64,000 nt of DNA, from NCBI GenBank assembly GCA_031844405.1, contig JAUZVC010000001.1, forward strand, positions 62,001 to 126,000, given 5' to 3'. Numbering within the stretch: position 1 is the first letter of the stretch; each line of letters begins with the position of its first letter. The stretch is from Knoellia sp031844405. Lineage in GTDB: Bacteria; Actinomycetota; Actinomycetes; Actinomycetales; Dermatophilaceae. The position numbers and the translations under genes were made by a program. This document shows, piece by piece, positions 33,848-42,337 of this stretch. The notes under the pieces are model-generated. The model was not told where the DNA came from, searched no databases, and was given only the letters and a program-made list of their open reading frames with translations.

Positions 33848-34731
33848 GCCGTGACCTCCCGGTAGATGTCGGACAGGGCGGGCACCTGGCGGGCGAAGTC
33901 GACGACGTCGCCGCGCTCGAGGGCGGCTCGCAGGAGGGCCCGCCGCGCACCGTCGTCGTCCGGCTCGACGAGCGCCGTGGACCCGTCGACGTCGTGGACG
34001 TGTATGCCGTCCACGTCCCTCACCCAGCCCGCGTCACCTCCGAGGGTGAGCCGGTAGAGCTGGGGGCCGCGGCCCCGCAGCTCGTCGACGGTGCCTGTCG
34101 CGACGACCCGTCCGTGCGCGAGCACGACGAGCCGGTCGCAGAGGCGCTCCACGAGGTCGAGCTGGTGCGAGCTGAAGAGCACCGGGATGCCACGCGAGGC
34201 GTGCTCGCGCAGGAGGTCGGCCATCGAGTCGACGGCGGACGGGTCGAGGCCGGAGAACGGCTCGTCGAGGATGAGCGCGTCCGGGGTCGTCATGAGCGCG
34301 GCGATGATCTGGACGCGCTGCTGGTTGCCGAGCGAGAGCTTCTCGACACGCTCGCCGGCCCGCTCGCGAAGACCGAACCGGTCGAGGTGCTCGAGGACGG
34401 ACGCCTTGGCGTCGGCCGCGCTCATCCCCGAGAGCTCACCGAGGTAGACGAGCTGGTCGAGGACCTTCTGCTTGGGATAGAGGCCGCGCTCCTCGGGCAT
34501 GTAGCCGATGCGCCGGCGCACCTGCGTCGTCATCGGCCCGTCGCCCCAGCGGACCTCTCCCCCGTGGGCGGCGAGCAGCCCCATGACGAGCCGCATCGTC
34601 GTCGTCTTGCCGGCGCCGTTGCCGCCGACGAAGCCGGTGAGGATGCCGCCGGGGACGGTGAAGCTCACGTCGTCGACCGCGCGGAGCTCGCCGAAGGAGC
34701 GGGTCAGGCCGGTGACCTCGATCTGTGCCAT
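33844..34731 (-). CDS. ABC-2 type exporter ATP-binding protein (NatA-like)
   Basis: ATPase (295 aa) partner of the NatB-like permease. Walker A is GGNGAGKTT near residue 37, the signature is the variant LSLGNQQRVQ near 135, Walker B ALILDEPFSGLDP near 158, and the switch His is in FSSHQLDLVE. A C-terminal domain of about 80 residues follows the ATPase, as in NatA/CcmA-type exporters. ATG 34731 is preferred over GTG 34740: TAGCGT (34739-34744, minus strand) is seven bases upstream, which would overlap the alternative start. Confidence 0.93.
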   Translation of the reverse strand: MAQIEVTGLTRSFGELRAVDDVSFTVPGGILTGFVGGNGAGKTTTMRLVMGLLAAHGGEVRWGDGPMTTQVRRRIGYMPEERGLYPKQKVLDQLVYLGELSGMSAADAKASVLEHLDRFGLRERAGERVEKLSLGNQQRVQIIAALMTTPDALILDEPFSGLDPSAVDSMADLLREHASRGIPVLFSSHQLDLVERLCDRLVVLAHGRVVATGTVDELRGRGPQLYRLTLGGDAGWVRDVDGIHVHDVDGSTALVEPDDDGARRALLRAALERGDVVDFARQVPALSDIYREVTA

Positions 34732-34767
34732 GCCGCCCACGCTAGGGAGGACGCGGGGCCTCGCGGA

Positions 34768-35508
34768 TCAGCCCGGGGGGTGAGTGCGCGTCTCCGCCGG
34801 GCGGATGAGGCCGGTCTCGTAGGCGAAGACGACCGCCTGCACCCGGTCGCGGAGGTGGAGCTTGGCGAGGCAGTTCGAGACGTGGGTCTTGACCGTCGCC
34901 TCGCCGAGGAAGAGCTCACGGGCGATCTCGCCGTTGCTCTTGCCCTGGGCCATGAGGACGAGCACCTCGCGCTCGCGCTCGGTGAGCCGGTCGAGCTGCT
35001 CGGCCGAGCCGACGTGGGAGGTCGCGGTGGCGGGCGACGTCGTCGCACCGGACTGCGCGACCATCGCGGCGATGACGCGGGTCGTCACCTCGGGGGCGAG
35101 GAGGGCGTGGCCACCGGCGACCGACCGCACGGCGTCGACGAGCTGCTCGGGCTCGGCGTTCTTGAGGAGGAAGCCGCTCGCGCCGGCCCGGAGCGCGTCG
35201 AAGAGGTAGTCGTCGCGGTCGAAGGTCGTGAGGATGACGACCCGGCCGAGGTCGGCCCCGACGACGAGACGGGTCGCCTCGATGCCGTCCATGACGGGCA
35301 TCTGGACGTCCATGAGGATGACGTCGGGCCGCAGCTCGCGCGCGGCGGCCACGGCGAGCTCGCCGTTCGCCACGTCGCCGACGACCTCGACGTCGTCCTC
35401 GACCGACAGCATCATCGTGAAGCCGGAGCGGACGAGGTGCTGGTCGTCGACGATGAGCACCCGGATGGGCGTCGCGCGGTTCAGGGTCGGCGTCTCAGGC
35501 TCGGACAT
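34768..35508 (-). CDS. NarL/LuxR-type response regulator
   Basis: A two-component response regulator (246 aa). The receiver domain (about residues 15-130) has the acidic pocket VDDQ and phospho-acceptor Asp67 in VILMDVQMP; the conserved Thr and Lys are in ILTTF and FLLKNAEP. A linker rich in Ser/Thr leads to a LuxR-type helix-turn-helix (about 178-240; LTEREREVLVLMAQGKSNGEIA). Its ATG lies inside the 3' end of the histidine kinase gene (14-bp overlap), so the pair is co-translated. Direct targets are not evident; the adjacent exporter is a possibility. Confidence 0.95.
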   Translation of the reverse strand: MSEPETPTLNRATPIRVLIVDDQHLVRSGFTMMLSVEDDVEVVGDVANGELAVAAARELRPDVILMDVQMPVMDGIEATRLVVGADLGRVVILTTFDRDDYLFDALRAGASGFLLKNAEPEQLVDAVRSVAGGHALLAPEVTTRVIAAMVAQSGATTSPATATSHVGSAEQLDRLTEREREVLVLMAQGKSNGEIARELFLGEATVKTHVSNCLAKLHLRDRVQAVVFAYETGLIRPAETRTHPPG

Positions 35509-36874
35509 CGCTCTCCCCCAGTGGAACCCGCACCCGCACACGGTAGCCACCCATCGGCCGCGGCCCGATCTCGACCGTGCCGTGGTGCGAGGCGACGCGT
35601 TCGCGCATGCCGAGCTGGCCGAGGCCGGAGCCGGAGGTCCCGACCCGCGGGCGGCCGTTGTCGACGATCTCGACCTCGGCGTAGGCCGGCCCGGACCCGT
35701 CGTCGACGACCCGGGTGACGACGTCGGCCGTCGTCGCGGTCGAGTGCCGTGTGACGTTGGCGAGCGCCTCCTGCGCCACCCGGTAGAGCGTGAGCCCGAC
35801 CTGCGGCGGCACCGCCGCGTGCGCCCCCTCGTGCGTCTCGACGAGCCGGTATGCCGTCCGCAGCGTCGCGTGGTTCCCCGCGGCGACGAGGTCGGGCAGG
35901 TCCGCCAAGGTGGGCTCGGGACTGCGCCGGCTGGGCGCCGAGGGTGGGGTCGGGGTCGGGTCGAGGGGCGCGTCCTCGAGGTCGCGCAAGGTCCCGAGCA
36001 GGTTGCGCATCTGGGTCACGGCGTCGCGCGAGCTCGACTCGATCCGGGTGAGCGCGGTGGCGGCGTCCTCCGGCCGCCTGTCGAGCACCCGGCGGGCGGC
36101 GCCGGCCTGGATGCCGATGACGGCGACGTGGTGGCCGACGACGTCGTGGAGCTCGCGGGCGATGCGGAGCCGCTCGTCGACGATCGCCCGGCGCTGGAGC
36201 GAGTCGGACTGGGCGGCGATCGTGTCGGCCTGCTCCTCGAGGCGGGCCCGCTGCCGGGCGCTGCGCCAGGCCACCTGGCCGACGAGGATGGCACCGACGA
36301 AGTAGAAGACGTTGACCGCCATCGAGGTGACGACGGCGCCGACCGCGGGGCTGAACCACCCGTCCGTGCCCTCGGCCCGGGCGTCCTCGGTGAGCTCGTC
36401 GATGCCACCGCCGAGCGCGAGCTGCCACCCGACCCAGAGCAGCATGAAGACGGTGATGCCGGCGACGACGAGCAGCGCCGAGCGCCGGTGCCGGCTCCAC
36501 GCGACCGCGGCATAGATCGCGACGAAGTAGACCGTCTGGAGCGCGAGCTGGCCCATGACCTGGGGCATCGTCACCCCGACGGCGAACATGTGCACCGCCG
36601 CGGCCCCGCCGACGGCGACGGGATGGCGACGGCGCCACACGAGGAGCATCGCGCCGGAGACGATGGCGAGCCACTGGACCCAGTGCGGCTGGCCGCCGGC
36701 GTCGATCTCGACGACGCTGCGCATCATCTCGAGCAGGAGGATGCCGACGAGGGCGGTGCCGATGCCGACCGCCCAGTCGAGCGGGCCGATGGGTGGGGCA
36801 GGACGCTCCCAGTCGTCGTCGACCGCGAAGAAGTCGCCGACGGCCGACGAGAGCGAGCGGCGGGCGGACGGCAT
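35495..36874 (-). CDS. Sensor histidine kinase (HisKA_3/NarL-partner type)
   Basis: Membrane histidine kinase (459 aa) with five or six N-terminal helices (about residues 27-190) and no large extracellular domain, so it probably senses within or at the membrane. A coiled segment leads to the dimerisation domain with phospho-acceptor His243 (ELHDVVGHHVAVIG) and a HATPase (about 345-455; N box ALANVTRH, G box SGSGLGQLGMRERV). ATG 36874 is supported by TAGGCT (36882-36887, minus strand) seven bases upstream. It forms a two-gene unit with the response regulator. Confidence 0.93.
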   Translation of the reverse strand: MPSARRSLSSAVGDFFAVDDDWERPAPPIGPLDWAVGIGTALVGILLLEMMRSVVEIDAGGQPHWVQWLAIVSGAMLLVWRRRHPVAVGGAAAVHMFAVGVTMPQVMGQLALQTVYFVAIYAAVAWSRHRRSALLVVAGITVFMLLWVGWQLALGGGIDELTEDARAEGTDGWFSPAVGAVVTSMAVNVFYFVGAILVGQVAWRSARQRARLEEQADTIAAQSDSLQRRAIVDERLRIARELHDVVGHHVAVIGIQAGAARRVLDRRPEDAATALTRIESSSRDAVTQMRNLLGTLRDLEDAPLDPTPTPPSAPSRRSPEPTLADLPDLVAAGNHATLRTAYRLVETHEGAHAAVPPQVGLTLYRVAQEALANVTRHSTATTADVVTRVVDDGSGPAYAEVEIVDNGRPRVGTSGSGLGQLGMRERVASHHGTVEIGPRPMGGYRVRVRVPLGESDVRA

Positions 36875-36980
36875 ACGGGTCAGCCTAGGGACGGAGGCAC
36901 GGGGAGCGGATCCGCCGTAGGGCGGAGCGGGTTCGTCCGAACCGCTGCGGCCGGTCCGATCGGGTGGTATCCAAGGTCTC

Positions 36981-37766
36981 ATGGAGCCATCGCGTCTGGC
37001 TCGCAGTGCCACGGACCTCGCCCACGCGGCTGCGCAGGGCGAGCCGGTGCTGGCGGACGTGCTCCACCTGCTCGACCGGGCGGTCGGCGCTGACGTCCTC
37101 AACTCCTCCGTGGCCGTGCCCCTCGACGGCACGTCGTCCCCCACGATCACGATGCTCCACACGCCACCGCTCACCGCCGAGGAGGAGGCAGGGTGGATGC
37201 GGCTCATCCCGACGCACCCCTTCGCCCGCTCGCTCGCGGGCCGGGGGCTGCGCACGGCGAGGCTCACCGACACGATGTCGGTCCGCGACCTCGAGGCGCT
37301 CGAGCTGTGGGAGCTGCTGCTCGAGCCGCGCGGAAGCCGCTACCAGCTCGCCGCGACGCTGCAGTCCGACCCGGCGGCGTTCACGCTGCTGTCGCTGTGG
37401 CGCGAGCACGAGGACTTCACCGAGGAGGAGGCTGCCGTCGTCGAGCTCGTGCGGAGGGCGCTGGCGTCGGCGCTGGAGTTCCACGCCGCGATGACCGAGC
37501 TGCGCGCGCTCGCCGGGCCACCCGAGCGCAGCGACGTGCTGACGCCGCGGCAGGCGCAGGTGTGCGCACTCGTCGCGCGCGGGCTGACGAACGCCCAGGT
37601 CGCGACCCGCCTCGGGCTGAGCGAGCGCACGGTGCGCAAGCACGTCGAGGACGCCTTCGCCCGCACCGGGTGCACGAGCCGGACCGCGCTCGCGCTGTGG
37701 TGGCGCTCTTCCGGGATGGTGGCGGATCCGCCACTGTCGCCCCGGGCCTCCCCGACCGCATCCTGA
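36981..37766 (+). CDS. Solo LuxR-family regulator with GAF-like N-terminal domain
   Basis: A 261-aa transcription factor with a C-terminal LuxR helix-turn-helix (about residues 185-240; LTPRQAQVCALVARGLTNAQVATRLGL in part, then SERTVRKHVEDAFARTGC). It has no phospho-receiver. The N-terminal ~170 residues look like a GAF/PAS-type sensory fold ending in a helix (FTEEEAAVVELVRRAL), so a ligand rather than phosphorylation probably controls it. It is divergent from the histidine kinase gene, with 106 bp between the starts. Targets unknown. Confidence 0.85.
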   Translation: MEPSRLARSATDLAHAAAQGEPVLADVLHLLDRAVGADVLNSSVAVPLDGTSSPTITMLHTPPLTAEEEAGWMRLIPTHPFARSLAGRGLRTARLTDTMSVRDLEALELWELLLEPRGSRYQLAATLQSDPAAFTLLSLWREHEDFTEEEAAVVELVRRALASALEFHAAMTELRALAGPPERSDVLTPRQAQVCALVARGLTNAQVATRLGLSERTVRKHVEDAFARTGCTSRTALALWWRSSGMVADPPLSPRASPTAS

Positions 37767-37772
37767 GGGTGG

Positions 37773-37807
37773 CCTCGAGAAGTGCGGGCCGTGCCCGACT
37801 TCCTCAG
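37773..37807. terminator. Terminator-like hairpin overlapping the serS stop
   Basis: CCTCGAGAAGTGCGGGC (37773-37789) pairs imperfectly with GCCCGACTTCCTCAGG (37792-37807) between the convergent LuxR-type regulator and serS genes. Confidence 0.5.
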
Positions 37808-39072
37808 GCAGGGGTGAGGACGTCGAGCCCGATGAACGGACGCAGCGCCTCAGGGACGACGACGGAGCCGTCCGCCTGCTGGTGGTTCTCCAGGATGGCG
37901 ACGAGCCAACGCGTCGTGGCGAGCGTCCCGTTGAGGGTGGCGGCGACCTCGGTCCCGCCACCCTCGACCCGGTAGCGGGTCTTGAGGCGGCGCGCCTGGA
38001 AGGTCGTGCAGTTGCTCGTCGACGTCAGCTCGCGGTGGCGGCCCTGGGTCGGGACCCAGGCCTCGCAGTCGAACTTGCGCGCCGCCGGGCCCCCGAGGTC
38101 GCCGGCGGCGGTGTCGATGACGCGGTAGGGCAGCTGCATGAGGTCGAGCATGTCGCGCTCCCACTGCAGGAGGCGCTGGTGCTCGGCGGCGGCGTCCTCG
38201 GGTCGGCAGTAGACGAACATCTCGATCTTGTTGAACTGGTGCACCCGGATGATGCCCCGGGTGTCCTTGCCGTAGCTGCCGGCCTCGCGGCGGTAGCAGG
38301 TCGACTGGCCGGCGTAGCGGACCGGGCCCTTGGACAGGTCGAGGATCTCGTCGGCGTGGTAGCCGGCGAGCGCCACCTCGCTCGTGCCGGTGAGGTAGAG
38401 GTCGTCGGCCTCGAGGCGGTAGACCTCGTCGGCGTGGTGGTCGAGGAACCCGGCGCCGGCCATGACCTCGGCCTTGACGAGCGTGGGCGTGATCATCGGG
38501 ACGAAGCCGGCCTCGATCGCCCGCTGCATGGCGAGGTTGAGCATGGCCATCTCGAGCCGGGCACCGACGCCCTTGAGGAAGTAGAAGCGGCTGCCGCTCA
38601 CCTTGGCGCCGCGCTCCATGTCGAGCGCGCCGAGGCCCTCGGCGAGGGTGAGGTGGTCCTTGGGCTCGAAGCCCTCGGCCTCGAAGTCGCGCGGGGTGCC
38701 GACCTCCTCGAGCACGACGTAGTCGTCCTCGCCACCGACCGGGACGCCGTCCTCGATGACGTTGCCGATCGTGCGGGTCAGGGCGGAGAGCTCGCTCGCG
38801 GCCTCGTCGGCGGCGGCCTGGTTGGCCTTCACCTGGGCCGCGACCTCCTTGGTGCGCGCGAGCAGGGCCTGCTTCTCGTCGCCCTGCGCCTGCGCGACCT
38901 GCTTGCCCATCGCCTTCTGCTCGGCGCGCAGCTGCTCGTATGCCGTGAGGCTGGACCGCTGCTTCTCCTCCGCCGCGAGGACGGCGTCGACGACGGACTC
39001 GTCCTCGCCCCTGGCGCGCTGCGAGGCGCGCACACGGTCGGGATTCTCACGGAGCAGCTTGAGGTCGATCAC
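37804..39072 (-). CDS. serS: Seryl-tRNA synthetase
   Basis: Class II aminoacyl-tRNA synthetase (422 aa) charging tRNA-Ser. It has the N-terminal antiparallel coiled-coil arm (about residues 25-100; EQLRAEQKAMGKQVAQ) that grips the tRNA, and the class II motifs: motif 2 in YRREAGSYGKDTRGIIRVHQF (split at YGKD) near residue 265 and motif 3 with GGTEVAATLNGTLATTR near 375. The GTG start is supported by TAGGCT (39080-39085, minus strand) seven bases upstream. No tRNA gene was seen nearby. Confidence 0.97.
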   Translation of the reverse strand: MIDLKLLRENPDRVRASQRARGEDESVVDAVLAAEEKQRSSLTAYEQLRAEQKAMGKQVAQAQGDEKQALLARTKEVAAQVKANQAAADEAASELSALTRTIGNVIEDGVPVGGEDDYVVLEEVGTPRDFEAEGFEPKDHLTLAEGLGALDMERGAKVSGSRFYFLKGVGARLEMAMLNLAMQRAIEAGFVPMITPTLVKAEVMAGAGFLDHHADEVYRLEADDLYLTGTSEVALAGYHADEILDLSKGPVRYAGQSTCYRREAGSYGKDTRGIIRVHQFNKIEMFVYCRPEDAAAEHQRLLQWERDMLDLMQLPYRVIDTAAGDLGGPAARKFDCEAWVPTQGRHRELTSTSNCTTFQARRLKTRYRVEGGGTEVAATLNGTLATTRWLVAILENHQQADGSVVVPEALRPFIGLDVLTPA

Positions 39073-39139
39073 GCGGGCCAGCCTAGTGGCCCGGTCACAG
39101 GGCTCGAGGGCGGCCGTGAGCCGCTGCCGGTCCCCGGAC

Positions 39140-40468
39140 TCAGGAACGGGCGGCCGCCCTCGCCCGGGACTGCCCGCCCCGCTCCTGCCACTCCATCGCC
39201 CACGGGGCCGTGAAGCCGTGGAGGTAGACCGACACGACGACGGTGAACGCGATCACCGACCACAGCCAGCGGGCCTCGGGGAACTCGGCGTGAGTGACGG
39301 CATACCCGATGTAGAAGATCGAGCCGACACCGCGCACGCCGAAGAACGCGGCCACCAGTCGCTCGCGCGCGTCGAAGCCCGCGAGCCCGCGGGAGCGGCG
39401 GTGGCCGACGAAGGAGGCGATCCCCGCCAGGGGACGGATGACGAGGAGCAGGGCGAGGCCGAGGAGGACGCCCTGCCAGTCGAGGTGGGCGAGCAGGCCG
39501 TTGGTGAGGGCCATGCCGAGGAGGAGGAGGACCACGAGGGTGAGCAGTCGTTCGAGCCGCTCGATCACCTCGTGCATGTCGTGGTGGTAGGAGCTCTTGC
39601 GCTCGAAGCTCCGGATGGCCATGGCGCAGGTGAAGACGGCGAGGAACCCGTAGCCGCCGCTCACCTCGGCCACGCCGTAGGCCGCGAGCAGGGAGGCGAT
39701 CGCCACGAGCGGTTCGCCGGTGGCGGCGAACCGGATCTCCTCCGCGCGCGACGTGAACGCCAACCGCGCCACCGCCCACCCGAGGGCCACACCGACCGCG
39801 ACCCCGACCGCGGTCTTGCCGAGCAGCTCCCACGCCACCCACCGGGCGCCCCACTCGGACACCGCGCCGGCTCCCGCGAGCAGCATCGCCGCGTGCACGA
39901 AGGGGAAGGCGAGGCCGTCGTTGAGCCCTGCCTCGCTCGTCAGCGCGAAGCGGACCTCGTCCTCCTCGTCGACCTCGGCCGCCTCCGCGTCCGGCTCGGG
40001 CTGGGCCTCGTTGGGTCCGCCGACCTGGACGTCGGAGGCGAGGACCGGGTCGGTGGGCGCGAGCGCGGCCCCGAGGAGCAGGGCGGCCGGGGCCGCCACC
40101 CCGAGGGGACCCCACGCGAGCAGGGCGACGCCGCCGATGCAGAGCGGCATCGCGACCCCGAGCAGTCGCCACGTCGGTGACCACGTCCGCCACGACCCCC
40201 AGCTGCGGAAGCTCAGCGGCCGGTCGATGGCCAGCCCGACGCCCATGAGGGAGACGAGCACCGTGAACTCTGCGATGCGGGTCACGGCGTCGCCGTGCGC
40301 GACCGGGTCCAGGTCGAGGTCACGGAACCCCGGCAGCAGCCCCAGCACCAGGCCCAGCGACACGAGCACCATGGGGGCGTTGACCCGCCACCGGTCGAGG
40401 AGCGGGGGCAGGGTCACGGCGAGGAAGAGGGCCAGCCCGAGGGCGAGGTAGATCCAGGCCGGTTTCAC
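39140..40468 (-). CDS. CPA1-type Na+/H+ antiporter
   Basis: Cation:proton antiporter (442 aa) with about 12 helices. The ion-binding pair of helices shows ALAPTDPVLASDVQVG near residue 145 and SEAGLNDGLAFPFV near 182, the conserved Asp in each being the transport residues. A highly acidic segment of about 25 residues (PNEAQPEPDAEAAEVDEEDE) is inserted between them. FFGVRGVGSIFYIGYA near 375 is also family-typical. The GTG start overlaps the DinB gene stop as GTGA. A role in pH or Na+ homeostasis is likely. Confidence 0.92.
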   Translation of the reverse strand: MKPAWIYLALGLALFLAVTLPPLLDRWRVNAPMVLVSLGLVLGLLPGFRDLDLDPVAHGDAVTRIAEFTVLVSLMGVGLAIDRPLSFRSWGSWRTWSPTWRLLGVAMPLCIGGVALLAWGPLGVAAPAALLLGAALAPTDPVLASDVQVGGPNEAQPEPDAEAAEVDEEDEVRFALTSEAGLNDGLAFPFVHAAMLLAGAGAVSEWGARWVAWELLGKTAVGVAVGVALGWAVARLAFTSRAEEIRFAATGEPLVAIASLLAAYGVAEVSGGYGFLAVFTCAMAIRSFERKSSYHHDMHEVIERLERLLTLVVLLLLGMALTNGLLAHLDWQGVLLGLALLLVIRPLAGIASFVGHRRSRGLAGFDARERLVAAFFGVRGVGSIFYIGYAVTHAEFPEARWLWSVIAFTVVVSVYLHGFTAPWAMEWQERGGQSRARAAARS

Positions 40469-40986
40469 CCGCTGACGTCCCAGAGGTGGTGGCGCAGGTC
40501 GTGCAGGGCGTACCGCCCCAGGGAGAGGACCGTGAACTCCGACCCGTTCGAACGGACCCCGCGCCGGTCCCACTGCGGACCGGACAGGCCGGCATACGCC
40601 TCGCTGAGCCGTGCTGCGGCGGCCGGGATCTCACCGGCGACCACGTCCGGGTCCTGTTCGGCGTACGCACTCTCGACCGCGGTGACGTCCTGGTCCCAGT
40701 TCGCGAAGCGCGCGCCGTCCTCGTCGAGCATGAGCCGCACCCGCGCCGCGAAGAGGTCGCAGACGTCGCGCACGTGGCAGGCGTACTCGAGCGGCGACCA
40801 CGTCGCCGGGTCCGGTCGCGTCGCCGCGTCCGGTCGCGCGAGGACGTCGCTCCAGGGATCCGTGTATGCCGTGACGAGCTGCGCGATGTCGCCCCCGGTC
40901 ACGCTCGCAGCGTCGAAGCCGCAGTCGGGGCACGCCCGCTCCAGCGTCCAGGTCCAGTCCTTGTCGTCCGGGACGATCTCGCTCAT
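40465..40986 (-). CDS. DinB-like metal-binding protein
   Basis: A 173-aa four-helix protein of the DinB/mycothiol-dependent-enzyme superfamily. The metal triad is suggested by His in EYACHVRDVCDLF (near residue 70) and by LHDLRHHLWDV near the C-terminus. The N-terminus has an extra CPDCGFDA, a possible second metal or redox site. DinB-like proteins transfer or use mycothiol and other thiols; the reaction here is unknown. ATG 40986 is supported by TACCCT (40993-40998, minus strand) six bases upstream. Coupled to the antiporter gene by a 4-bp overlap. Confidence 0.85.
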   Translation of the reverse strand: MSEIVPDDKDWTWTLERACPDCGFDAASVTGGDIAQLVTAYTDPWSDVLARPDAATRPDPATWSPLEYACHVRDVCDLFAARVRLMLDEDGARFANWDQDVTAVESAYAEQDPDVVAGEIPAAAARLSEAYAGLSGPQWDRRGVRSNGSEFTVLSLGRYALHDLRHHLWDVSG

Positions 40987-41065
40987 GATCACAGGGTAGG
41001 ACCAGTGGTGCGCGCACCCGCCGATGCGCCGTGACCGCATGTGACCGTGGGGTACGGTCCCTGAC

Positions 41066-42265
41066 GTGACCGACTCCTGGCCCGTGATCGCAGCGATCCT
41101 CGGACTCCTGCTGATCATCGGCGTGGGGGTGTCCCTCGCCGCGGGCTGGGGCGGGTCTCGTGGGCGCCACGCGTCGCCCCGACGCCCCCACCGCTCGACG
41201 TTCCGCCAGGGTTCGGACGAGGTCCCGCCACCGAAGAAGCGGGTTGCGGTCATCCTCAACCCGACGAAGTTCGTCGACGTGGACGCCGCCCGCACGCTCG
41301 TCCGCGAGACGGTCCTCGCCCACGACGGCTGGGACGAGCCGATCATCAGCGAGACGACCCTCGAGGACCCCGGCTTCGGCCAGGCCCGGGCCGCGCTCGC
41401 CGACGGAGTCGACCTCGTCTGCGCCATCGGCGGTGACGGCACGGTCCGCTCCGTGGCCCACGTGCTCACCGGCACGTCGACCCCGATGGGGCTCATCCCC
41501 GCGGGCACGGGCAACCTCATGAGCCGCAACCTCGGGCTCCCGCTCGACGTCGCCGGCGGTCTCGACGTGGCCCTCACCGGGCGCAACCGCCACATCGACG
41601 TCGGCTGGCTGACGATGGACCCGGACGCCGAGCAGGCCTCGACCGAGGAGCTCGACCCCGACCACGACGGCCCGACCGAGCCCGACGTCGGCGCCGACGA
41701 CGCCTCCGGCTCGGACCCGGCCCCCAACCAGCACGCGTTCCTCGTCATGGCCGGGCTCGGCCTCGACGCGAGCATCATGCACTCGACGACCGAGGAGGCG
41801 AAGGCCCGGATCGGCTGGGCGGCCTACGTCGCGACGGGCGCCCGCAACCTGCTCGGCGCACGGTTCGCGACCCGGCTCCGGATCGACGGCGGCGAGCCCA
41901 TCGCCCACACGGCGCGCACGATCGTCGTCGGCAACTGCGGCCGGCTCACGGGCGGCATCACGCTCATGCCCGACGCCGAGGTCGACGACGGCATCCTCGA
42001 CGTCGTCGCGATCACCCCCAAGGGCATCGTCGGCTGGGCCGGGGTCGCGGTCCACGTCCTCGCCAAGCGCGGCCAGAACCACCCCAAGCTCGACCGCTAC
42101 CGGTGCCAGTCGATCCTCGTCTCGCTCGACGCGCCGCAGATGGTCGAGATCGACGGCGACGTCATCGGCGAGGCCCGCCGAGTCCGCTTCGAGGTCCGCC
42201 CGAAGGCGCTCATCGTCCGCACGCCGGGCACGGCGGCGAGCGACGACCTCGGCCGCTACGTCTGA
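41066..42265 (+). CDS. Diacylglycerol/lipid kinase-family protein
   Basis: A 399-aa protein of the DAGK catalytic family (DgkB/YegS-like), transferring phosphate from ATP to a lipid such as diacylglycerol. It has one N-terminal helix (about residues 7-28), a nucleotide-binding motif GGDGTVRS (122-129) and GLIPAGTGNLMSRNLGLP near 142. An acidic, Pro-rich insert (about 190-225) separates it from the C-terminal substrate lobe (VMAGLGLDASIM). The GTG start has TACGGT (41053-41058) seven bases upstream, giving a leaderless transcript divergent from the DinB gene. Confidence 0.92.
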   Translation: MTDSWPVIAAILGLLLIIGVGVSLAAGWGGSRGRHASPRRPHRSTFRQGSDEVPPPKKRVAVILNPTKFVDVDAARTLVRETVLAHDGWDEPIISETTLEDPGFGQARAALADGVDLVCAIGGDGTVRSVAHVLTGTSTPMGLIPAGTGNLMSRNLGLPLDVAGGLDVALTGRNRHIDVGWLTMDPDAEQASTEELDPDHDGPTEPDVGADDASGSDPAPNQHAFLVMAGLGLDASIMHSTTEEAKARIGWAAYVATGARNLLGARFATRLRIDGGEPIAHTARTIVVGNCGRLTGGITLMPDAEVDDGILDVVAITPKGIVGWAGVAVHVLAKRGQNHPKLDRYRCQSILVSLDAPQMVEIDGDVIGEARRVRFEVRPKALIVRTPGTAASDDLGRYV

Positions 42266-42277
42266 GGGCGTGGGCGC

Positions 42278-42337
42278 GGCAGCCTCAGCGGCGGCAGCCT
42301 GAGCGGCGGCTGCCTCAGCGGCGGCTGTCTCAGCGCC
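42278..42337. repeat. Four tandem 15-bp units between convergent lipid kinase and zwf genes
   Basis: Units of the form GGCAGCCTCAGCGGC start at 42278, 42293, 42308 and 42323; the last is diverged and contains the zwf stop codon. GGCAGCC (42293-42299) and GGCTGCC (42308-42314) can pair with an 8-base loop, so the array probably acts as a bidirectional terminator. Confidence 0.75.

Noticed and set aside
40465..41778. Longer reading of the DinB protein starting near 41778
   Set aside because: The extra N-terminus is antisense to the lipid kinase gene and featureless; ATG 40986 begins the conserved part and has TACCCT six bases upstream.
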